From the NCBI GenBank assembly GCA_938039795.1, contig CALHWU010000075.1, positions 1 to 17,040 on the forward strand: 17,040 bases of DNA. The letters run 5' to 3'. Both the position numbers and the translations under genes were made by a program. The stretch's first letter is position 1. Each line of letters starts with the position of its first letter. The notes below the pieces were generated by a model that was given only the letters and a program-made list of their open reading frames with translations, was not told where the DNA came from and made no database searches. The stretch is from an uncultured Muribaculaceae bacterium (GTDB taxonomy: Bacteria > Bacteroidota > Bacteroidia > Bacteroidales > Muribaculaceae). This document shows, piece by piece, positions 9,265 through 13,759 of the stretch.

Positions 9265-9313
9265 GTCAATATATCGACTTAAAATCGAGATGGGTCATCG
9301 AGGATGAATTCGT

Positions 9314-10375
9314 TCAGGAGGCGGCGGGGAGGGAGGAGGTGGGAGAGAGATGCCAGAGGATCTCGTCGCGCAGGGCTGAGGCTGATTTTGAGAGGGTGGT
9401 TTTCGAGCCCGCGGGGGCCGCGTCGGAGGCGGGGTCGCCCGAAAGGGCGGCGAGGGCTTGGCGCAGGAGGGAGGGGGCGCGGTCGAGAGCGCCTCTGACG
9501 AAGAGGGCCAGGGGGCTGAAGGCTCCGAGGCGGTCGAGTCGGCGGCGCGCGTCGGCTGCCGCGGCCGTTTCGCCGAGGATGCTCATGGCGCCCAGAAGCA
9601 TCGCGGCGAGCCGCTCGGCGAGCTTGCCACTGCCCAGGTCGGCCCGCTCCATGCGGCGCACGAACACCGTCAGCGAGGCTATCTCCTTGTCGGTCAACTG
9701 CTCGCCCAGCCGCATCTTGCGCAGCGCCCCGAACAGGCGTGGCGCGAAAGCATCTATCTGATCGTAGGCCCGTCGGCTCCCTGCCGCAAATTCAAGCACA
9801 CGCACCGACCGGGCATCGACATTGAACGCCATCGTCCCCAGTCCGCCCGACGTCTGCACCGCGATATTGCCGTTCGAGCTACCCTTGCGCGCCATAAACC
9901 GGCCGATGAGGCCCGCAAAAGCACCGTCCATCACCTCCACGAGGTCGCCGTCCTCAAGCTCGACATCCTCAATGCGGAAGAATGGCAACCGGTTTTCGTA
10001 TCCGCGGGCGATGATGCGGAAAGCGGTCATCTGAGCGTCGCTCACATGCGCATAGCGGTCGGCGCCCGCGCGGTCGATTACGAACGAAAATCCGTTCTGG
10101 CTGCCACACAGCCGTTTGACATCACGCAGCCTCCCGCGCACGAACACATAATGATAGGTCAACGCCACCTCGCGCCTGATCATCCGGCCGCCGACATCGA
10201 CGGCGCTCACGATCGACGGCGCCCAAAGCTCCAGATCAAGGCTTTCGGCAACATTAAGACGATCCACGGCCTCACGGGCGCGGCGGATACGGCCTGCCGA
10301 ACCGCCTGCCACATGGTTGAGAACCCACCATCGTCGTGCTTCAACTTCCGTTTTTGAAGCGCTTTCGTTATCCAT
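9314..10375 (-). CDS. UpxY-type NusG-like transcription antiterminator with long C-terminal extension
   Basis: From the ATG at 10375 the protein has 353 residues; a GTG at 10414 in the same frame would give 366. Residues about 15-127 form an NGN domain (RRWWVLNHVAG, then LTYHYVFVRGR and SFVIDRAG). Residues about 140-195 form a KOW-like domain (DVELEDGDLVEVMDGAFAGL, then SVRVLE). A further ~150 residues rich in Ala, Leu, Arg and Glu, predicted helical, follow; ordinary UpxY proteins have about 170-210 residues and end at the KOW domain. UpxY proteins act on RNA polymerase transcribing their own long capsule operon and prevent premature termination in the leader. This gene is the first of the leftward operon, directly downstream of the invertible promoter in the orientation assembled here. 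It is very GC-rich, unlike the genes it precedes. No separate upxZ gene follows. Confidence 0.85.
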   Translation of the reverse strand: MDNESASKTEVEARRWWVLNHVAGGSAGRIRRAREAVDRLNVAESLDLELWAPSIVSAVDVGGRMIRREVALTYHYVFVRGRLRDVKRLCGSQNGFSFVIDRAGADRYAHVSDAQMTAFRIIARGYENRLPFFRIEDVELEDGDLVEVMDGAFAGLIGRFMARKGSSNGNIAVQTSGGLGTMAFNVDARSVRVLEFAAGSRRAYDQIDAFAPRLFGALRKMRLGEQLTDKEIASLTVFVRRMERADLGSGKLAERLAAMLLGAMSILGETAAAADARRRLDRLGAFSPLALFVRGALDRAPSLLRQALAALSGDPASDAAPAGSKTTLSKSASALRDEILWHLSPTSSLPAAS

Positions 10376-10453
10376 CGGATATAACTCTACTTCCTCAGCC
10401 GAATGACAATCCACTATATATCAACTGTTTGGATTGCGATATTCGACTGACCT

Positions 10454-10493
10454 CCGAAAACGGCCTGCATCATGCGCCGCTTCGGCCCGAAGC
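10454..10493 (-). promoter_or_regulatory. Leftward leader: two competing RNA hairpins
   Basis: In the leftward RNA, a hairpin GCTTC/GAAGC (10493-10489 with 10483-10479) sits partly in the repeat arm. The bases 10485-10481 (CCGAA in the RNA) can pair instead with TTCGG at 10458-10454 to make a larger nested stem that also uses CGG/CCG (10479-10477 with 10463-10461) and GCAT/ATGC (10475-10472 with 10470-10467). The two structures exclude each other. They lie ~80-120 nt before the UpxY-like start codon, where a leader pause or termination control would be expected. No U-run follows, so this is not an obvious intrinsic terminator. Confidence 0.45.
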
Positions 10494-10514
10494 AGTATCT
10501 CTTGGTAAGAGATA
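10487..10514 (+). repeat. Left inverted-repeat arm, 28 nt
   Basis: The arm begins CCGAAGCAG and ends AAGAGATA. It is identical over all 28 positions to the reverse complement of 10670-10697, and the match stops at both ends at the next base. Inside it, TATCTCTTGGTAAGAGATA (10496-10514) is itself a palindrome with 8-bp halves and a 3-nt centre. This fits a recombinase binding site in which each half is contacted by one subunit and strand exchange occurs near the centre. Confidence 0.93.
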
Positions 10515-10526
10515 TGCATTTCACCG

Positions 10527-10558
10527 CAAAGATAGACAATTCCTTTGAAATGAGCAAA
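10527..10558 (-). promoter_or_regulatory. Bacteroidetes-type promoter (-33 TTTG, -7 TATCTTTG)
   Basis: On the minus strand, TTTG (10558-10555) is followed after exactly 20 nt by TATCTTTG (10534-10527), a perfect match to the Bacteroides consensus TTTG / TAnnTTTG with 19-21 nt spacing. Transcription should start around 10520, just before the left repeat arm, and run into the leftward UpxY-like gene with a leader of about 145 nt. It is the only full match in the intergenic region on either strand. Confidence 0.88.
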
Positions 10559-10567
10559 TCAATTGTC
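10535..10567. promoter_or_regulatory. Dyad overlapping the promoter, possible regulator site
   Basis: GACAATT (10535-10541) and AATTGTC (10561-10567) form a perfect 7-bp inverted repeat separated by 19 nt. One half abuts the -7 element and the other lies just upstream of the -33 element, so a protein bound to both would cover the promoter. Because it is inside the invertible segment it would move with the promoter. A 7-bp match can arise by chance in 155 nt, so this is tentative. Confidence 0.35.
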
Positions 10568-10669
10568 GGCTATATGGCACTTGTTTAGCTGCAATAACGC
10601 ATTATTACAATATTTGACCTAATCCGGTTTGTGGAATGTACTGAATTCCAGGGGATTGGTGTGATTTAG

Positions 10670-10697
10670 TATCTCTTACCAAGAGATACTGCTTCGG
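10670..10697 (-). repeat. Right inverted-repeat arm, 28 nt
   Basis: On the plus strand the arm reads from TATCTCTTACC to GCTTCGG; its reverse complement equals the left arm base for base. The internal palindrome lies at 10670-10688. On this side it is extended by two further base pairs (AG...CT) compared with the left arm, because of the flanking bases at 10668-10669. In an inverted configuration this arm would be transcribed as part of the rightward leader. Confidence 0.93.
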
Positions 10698-10732
10698 AAT
10701 GCAGTCCGGCGGCTATTCCGCCGCACATTCCG
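10688..10732 (+). promoter_or_regulatory. Rightward leader: two competing RNA hairpins
   Basis: ACTGC (10688-10692) can pair with GCAGT (10701-10705). Alternatively CGGAATG (10695-10701) can pair with CATTCCG (10726-10732), enclosing a second stem GGCGG/CCGCC (10708-10712 with 10718-10722). The second fold uses bases of the first, so they compete. The layout mirrors the leftward leader: a first hairpin rooted in the repeat arm and a larger nested one further on. The UpxY start codon follows 23 nt later. No U-run is present. Confidence 0.45.
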
Positions 10733-10755
10733 GATCCTCGTTGACCGTTTTCCAA

Positions 10756-11385
10756 ATGGCTGACATCCAGACAACTCCCGCGGCGACGGCAGCGCGCAAA
10801 AGCGTTGACGGTGCCGGAGGCGTATCCGACGCCCACTGGTATGTAGCCCTCGTCAGCCACAACGCCGAGCACACCATGGCGCGCACCATCGGCCAGCACG
10901 GATTCGCGACCTACGTCGCCTCCCAGCGCGAACTGCGCGTATGGCGCGACGGCCGCCGCAAAGAGATCGACCGCGTCGTCATCCCGTCCACCGTATTCAT
11001 CCACTGCACCGAGTCCCAGCGCCGCCAGGCCGTCCGCATCCCCGGCATCCACCGTTTCCTCATGGATCGCGCCGCCACCGCCGGCTCACGCCCAGCCATC
11101 GTGCCCGACGCCCAGCTCCAGCGCCTCCGCTTCATGCTCGGCGCCACCGACCGCCCCGTTGAATTCATCTCCCGCCCCCTCACCCCCGGCATGCGCATCA
11201 GCGTAGTCCGCGGCTCCCTCCGCGGCCTCCAGGGCGAAGTCATCTACACACATGGCGCCACCTCCGACGCAGCGGCCACCCCAGACCACGACGCATCAGC
11301 CACCGCGCGCCTCGTCATCCGCCTCGACATCCTCGGCTGCGCCACCGTAGCCATCTCCCCCCTCGACCTCCAGCCCATCGACTGA
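10756..11385 (+). CDS. upxY: UpxY family capsule transcription antiterminator (NusG-like)
   Basis: From the ATG at 10756 the product has 209 residues, the usual UpxY size. An NGN domain spans about residues 26-130 (HWYVALVSHNAEHTMAR, then VVIPSTVFIHC). A KOW-like domain spans about 144-203 (PGMRISVVRGSLRGLQGEVI). In Bacteroides such proteins are the first gene of a capsule operon and allow RNA polymerase to read past leader termination. An in-frame ATG at 10699 lies right after the repeat arm and would put 19 unrelated residues over the leader hairpin; I reject it as the start. The gene is extremely rich in C at third positions. In the assembled orientation no promoter is seen upstream, so the gene should be silent until the segment inverts. 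Immediately downstream the RNA is C-rich and G-poor. Confidence 0.93.
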   Translation: MADIQTTPAATAARKSVDGAGGVSDAHWYVALVSHNAEHTMARTIGQHGFATYVASQRELRVWRDGRRKEIDRVVIPSTVFIHCTESQRRQAVRIPGIHRFLMDRAATAGSRPAIVPDAQLQRLRFMLGATDRPVEFISRPLTPGMRISVVRGSLRGLQGEVIYTHGATSDAAATPDHDASATARLVIRLDILGCATVAISPLDLQPID

Positions 11386-11424
11386 CACGCACTCCCCCTC
11401 CCATACCATATCATATAGATAATC

Positions 11425-11823
11425 ATGGACAAACCCATCATTATCGACCTCCCCAAATTCCTCGATCGCCGCGGCAACCTCTCCTTTGCAGAACAGTTGA
11501 AGCACGTACCGTTCGAGATCCGACGCACCTACTGGATCTACGACGTCCCCGGCGGCGAATCCCGCGGAGGTCACGCCTATAAGCAAAACGAAGAATTCAT
11601 CATCGCCCTCTCCGGAGCCTTCGACGTCAGGCTAACCGACGGACAGCAGACATCCACCTTCACCCTCAACCGATCCTATTACGGCCTCTACATACCCAAA
11701 GGCTACTGGCGCCAGATGAGCAACTTCTCCACCAACTCCCTCGCCCTCATCCTCGCCTCGACCCCCTACGATCCCGACGACTACGAAAACGACTTCGATT
11801 CATTCATAAACTCACGGCGATGA
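11425..11823 (+). CDS. FdtA/QdtA-like cupin (WxcM-like), first of a tandem pair, altered HxH motif
   Basis: This 132-residue single-domain cupin has DRRGNLSFAEQ (residues 14-24), RRTYWIYDVPGGESRGGHAY (33-52) and NRSYYGLYIPKGYWRQ, the signature of sugar-nucleotide 3,4-ketoisomerases. Those enzymes convert dTDP-4-keto-6-deoxyglucose to the 3-keto sugar on the way to dTDP-Fuc3N or dTDP-Qui3N. In FdtA the two histidines of an HxH motif are important for catalysis. Here the motif is H50-A-Y52, so the second His is replaced by Tyr, whereas the adjacent paralogue keeps HAH. It may therefore be a partner subunit, a lectin-like or epimerase variant, or an isomerase with changed specificity. It lies 39 nt after upxY, with ATG start, and overlaps the next gene by 4 nt (ATGA). 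Confidence 0.83.
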   Translation: MDKPIIIDLPKFLDRRGNLSFAEQLKHVPFEIRRTYWIYDVPGGESRGGHAYKQNEEFIIALSGAFDVRLTDGQQTSTFTLNRSYYGLYIPKGYWRQMSNFSTNSLALILASTPYDPDDYENDFDSFINSRR

Positions 11824-12239
11824 AGAATTCAAAAGTCTACGACTGCTCCATGATAGAGCTCAGCCGACATCACAGCGACCGCAAGGGCAACCTCAGCGTG
11901 GTGGAAAACGGACTTACGGTGCCCTTCGACGTCAAGCGCACCTATTATCTCTACGACGTACCCGGCGGCGAATCGCGCGGCGGCCACGCCCACCGCGACC
12001 TCAGCCAGCTCATCATAGCCGCCTCCGGCAGCTTCACCGTCACCCTCGACGACGGCGAAGTCAAGCGCACCTTTCTCCTCAACCGCCCCTACCAGGGACT
12101 CTACATCGTCCCCGGCATCTGGCGAACCCTCGACGACTTCTCCTCCGGCGCCGTCTGCCTCGTCCTCGCCTCCGACGTCTACACCGAAGCCGACTACATC
12201 CGCAGCTACGATGAATTCATAAAATATCGCAATGAATAA
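11820..12239 (+). CDS. FdtA-like dTDP-4-keto-6-deoxyglucose 3,4-ketoisomerase (cupin), second of the pair
   Basis: The product has 139 residues and is homologous to the previous gene over its whole length: DRKGNLSVVEN (residues 20-30), KRTYYLYDVPGGESRGGHAH (39-58) and NRPYQGLYIVPGIWR. The H56-A-H58 pair expected for FdtA/QdtA activity is intact. The likely product is dTDP-3-keto-6-deoxyhexose, a precursor of 3-amino-3,6-dideoxyhexoses. The required dTDP-glucose dehydratase (RmlB), an aminotransferase (FdtB-like) and a glycosyltransferase are not in the window and would be further downstream or elsewhere. It overlaps the upstream gene by 4 nt and the GNAT gene by 8 nt. GC content falls sharply at its end. 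Whether the product is the galacto (FdtA) or gluco (QdtA) epimer cannot be read from the sequence. Confidence 0.85.
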   Translation: MKNSKVYDCSMIELSRHHSDRKGNLSVVENGLTVPFDVKRTYYLYDVPGGESRGGHAHRDLSQLIIAASGSFTVTLDDGEVKRTFLLNRPYQGLYIVPGIWRTLDDFSSGAVCLVLASDVYTEADYIRSYDEFIKYRNE

Positions 12240-12786
12240 ATTACCTTCAGACTTTACTTTAGAACGGTACGGACTTCGTGTTCGATATGTCAACAAAGAT
12301 GATGCGGAATTTATTGTCAGGCTTCGCACAGACGAGAAGTTGGGGCGATTTATTAATACGACATCCCCAAATGTCAATGACCAAATCAACTGGATTAAGA
12401 CTTATAAGCAACGAGAGCTGAATGGCACCGACTACTATTTTATATTTGAAAGCCAAAATAGTGAAAAATTAGGTGTTTGCCGTCTTTATGACATTAATGA
12501 TCGGGATTTCACCATAGGAAGCTGGCTTTTCAAAAAAGACTCGCCTATGGGTGCTGCGATTTTAGCTGATATCATAACTCGTGAAATTGGGTTTGAGCTA
12601 TATCCTGAAAAGACACTGTTATTTGACGTGAAATTAGACAATATCAATGTCAACAGATATCAAGCGACATATCATCCAGAAGTCATCCGCGAGAGTGAGG
12701 ACACAAGATACTACCAACTTGATCGTGAGTCGTTTGAAAAATACAAAAAACTCCATCTACGCATGTTCAAAATCACAAAACAATGA
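12232..12786 (+). CDS. GNAT family N-acyltransferase
   Basis: The product has 184 residues. It shows the RimJ/RimL-like GNAT layout: an N-terminal LRVRYVNKDDAEFIVRLR strand-helix unit (about residues 15-32), a central strand (KLGVCRLYDINDRDFTIGSW, about 79-98), and a C-terminal FDVKLDNINVNRYQATYHPE segment (about 131-150), where GNATs usually carry their N-x-x-(A/S)-x-x-x-Y-x-K acyl-CoA region. The classic Q/R-x-x-G-x-G/A loop is degenerate (KKDSPMGAAI). Next to the FdtA-like genes it is a good candidate for acylating the amino group of a 3-amino-3,6-dideoxyhexose, as FdtC-type enzymes do with an unrelated fold. Next to an ACP gene it might take its acyl group from ACP rather than CoA. It overlaps both neighbours (8 nt and 4 nt). 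Confidence 0.75.
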   Translation: MNKLPSDFTLERYGLRVRYVNKDDAEFIVRLRTDEKLGRFINTTSPNVNDQINWIKTYKQRELNGTDYYFIFESQNSEKLGVCRLYDINDRDFTIGSWLFKKDSPMGAAILADIITREIGFELYPEKTLLFDVKLDNINVNRYQATYHPEVIRESEDTRYYQLDRESFEKYKKLHLRMFKITKQ

Positions 12787-13022
12787 ATAACTCAGAAAAA
12801 TACAATCAGACTTTCATGGATATTTTCCAAGTAGGAGAAGACGTATTGTCCACACTGAAATACCAACAGGTAGAACTTTGGGATTCAGTAGGTCACATGG
12901 CATTGATCGCAGCTTTAGAAGAGGCGTTTGATATAATGATGGAAACGGAAGATATCATCGACTTCTCATCATACGAAAAAGGCAAATCGATACTGACTGA
13001 AAAGTATGGTATTGACTTCTAA
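12783..13022 (+). CDS. Acyl carrier protein
   Basis: This 79-residue acidic protein has the carrier-protein helix II motif ELWDSVGHMALIAALEEAF (residues 31-49). Ser35 in DSVGHM is the expected attachment site for 4'-phosphopantetheine; DSV rather than the DSL of housekeeping AcpP marks it as a dedicated carrier. It should carry the acyl group processed by the SDR, ligase, LuxE-like and LuxC-like proteins encoded next. The ATG overlaps the GNAT stop (ATGA) and the gene ends 17 nt inside the SDR gene, so translation is coupled. Confidence 0.88.
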   Translation: MNNSEKYNQTFMDIFQVGEDVLSTLKYQQVELWDSVGHMALIAALEEAFDIMMETEDIIDFSSYEKGKSILTEKYGIDF

Positions 13023-13743
13023 GATACTTGAAGGTAAAGTAGCTATAGTCACCGGCGCCAGTCGTGGCATCGGTGAGGCTGTCGCAAAGAAACTTGCAGA
13101 AAATGGAGCGACGGTATATGCTGTTTCAAGAACAGACATTACGAATACATCGGAGAATAATCTGCATATTATTCCTGTGTCAGTGGATATAACTGATCAA
13201 AAAGCAGTATCTTCTCTTTTCAGACGTGTCAACAGCGAATTCCATCGTCTTGATATCTTGGTCAATAATGCCGGTGTAATGAATGATGCTCTAATCGGCA
13301 TGATAACAGACACACAGGTTATCGATACTTTCAAAGTGAATGTCTTTGCTCCTATTTTCCTGATACAGTATGCATCGAAACTTATGCGACGCAATAAATC
13401 AGGATCGATAATCAATATGGCCTCCATAATGGGCATCACAGGCAATCAGGCACAAATGGTTTATGCAGCTTCCAAAGGGGCGGTAATATCTTTGACCAAA
13501 TCAGCCGCCAAAGAGCTGGCCACTGATGGCATACGCGTCAATGCATTGGCTCCGGGAGTGATTTCAACTAATTTGATAGCCGGTCTGGATGATGAAACAA
13601 TCGCTGCATACAAAGCCAAGATTGCAATGAAGCGCCTTGGCACACCCGAAGAAGTCGCTGAAGCTGCATTGTTTTTAGCATCAGACAACTCAAAATATAT
13701 TTCCGGACAGATTTTAGGTGTCGACGGTATGATGTCAAATTGA
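13006..13743 (+). CDS. FabG-like short-chain dehydrogenase/reductase
   Basis: This 245-residue classical SDR has the NAD(P)-binding TGASRGIG (residues 16-23), NNAG (87-90), the catalytic Asn112, Ser140, Tyr153 and Lys157 (YAASK), and a C-terminal SGQILGVDGMMSN end typical of FabG. The family reduces 3-ketoacyl-ACP to 3-hydroxyacyl-ACP with NADPH. Beside a dedicated ACP it likely makes a 3-hydroxyacyl group for the polysaccharide, but an oxidoreductase acting on a sugar is also possible. The ATG at 13006 overlaps the ACP gene by 17 nt; a TTG six bases on would be an alternative start with the same core. Confidence 0.9.
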   Translation: MVLTSKILEGKVAIVTGASRGIGEAVAKKLAENGATVYAVSRTDITNTSENNLHIIPVSVDITDQKAVSSLFRRVNSEFHRLDILVNNAGVMNDALIGMITDTQVIDTFKVNVFAPIFLIQYASKLMRRNKSGSIINMASIMGITGNQAQMVYAASKGAVISLTKSAAKELATDGIRVNALAPGVISTNLIAGLDDETIAAYKAKIAMKRLGTPEEVAEAALFLASDNSKYISGQILGVDGMMSN

Positions 13744-13759
13744 TGTTAGTGTACTTTAT

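Larger units (their letters stand above)
10487..10697. promoter_or_regulatory. Invertible promoter segment (phase-variation switch), currently facing left
   Basis: Two perfect inverted 28-nt arms bound a 155-nt segment carrying one Bacteroidetes-type promoter. This is the structure of the invertible capsule promoters of Bacteroides, in which a site-specific recombinase flips the promoter. Here both flanks lead into an operon headed by an UpxY-like gene, so each orientation would serve one operon. After inversion the -7 element would occupy about 10650-10657, the -33 element 10626-10629, and transcription would start near 10664 and run right. That inversion happens is inferred from structure; only one orientation can be seen here. 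No recombinase is encoded in the window, so it must act in trans. Confidence 0.85.
10376..10755. other. Intergenic control region between two divergent UpxY-headed operons
   Basis: These 380 nt without a gene hold the whole switch: a fixed leftward leader (10376-10486), an inverted-repeat arm (10487-10514), a 155-nt promoter segment (10515-10669), the second arm (10670-10697) and a fixed rightward leader (10698-10755). I found no TANNTTTG element on either strand in the two fixed leaders. The only full -33/-7 pair is inside the segment and points left. Short reading frames that cross this stretch have no codon or homology support. Confidence 0.85.

Noticed and set aside
9258..9761. Arg- and Ala-rich plus-strand frames near 9258-9761
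   Set aside because: Low-complexity translation of the GC-rich antisense of the UpxY-like gene; not real coding sequence.
9458..10357. Long plus-strand frame of 299 codons opposite the leftward UpxY-like gene
   Set aside because: The minus-strand frame has clear NGN and KOW motifs; the plus frame is a by-product of GC-rich codon use and shows no recognisable motif.
10487..10514. Repeat arm as an intrinsic transcription terminator
   Set aside because: The arm forms a hairpin, but there is no U-run after it in either direction and it is duplicated exactly in inverted orientation around a promoter, which fits recombination sites better.
10605..10640. Second promoter in the segment pointing right (TTTG at 10613)
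   Set aside because: No TANNTTTG follows at 19-21 nt; the nearby AATATTTG does not match the -7 consensus.
10699..10755. Upstream ATG start for the rightward upxY gene
   Set aside because: It would place 19 unrelated residues over the leader hairpin; the ATG at 10756 gives a normal UpxY length and N-terminus.
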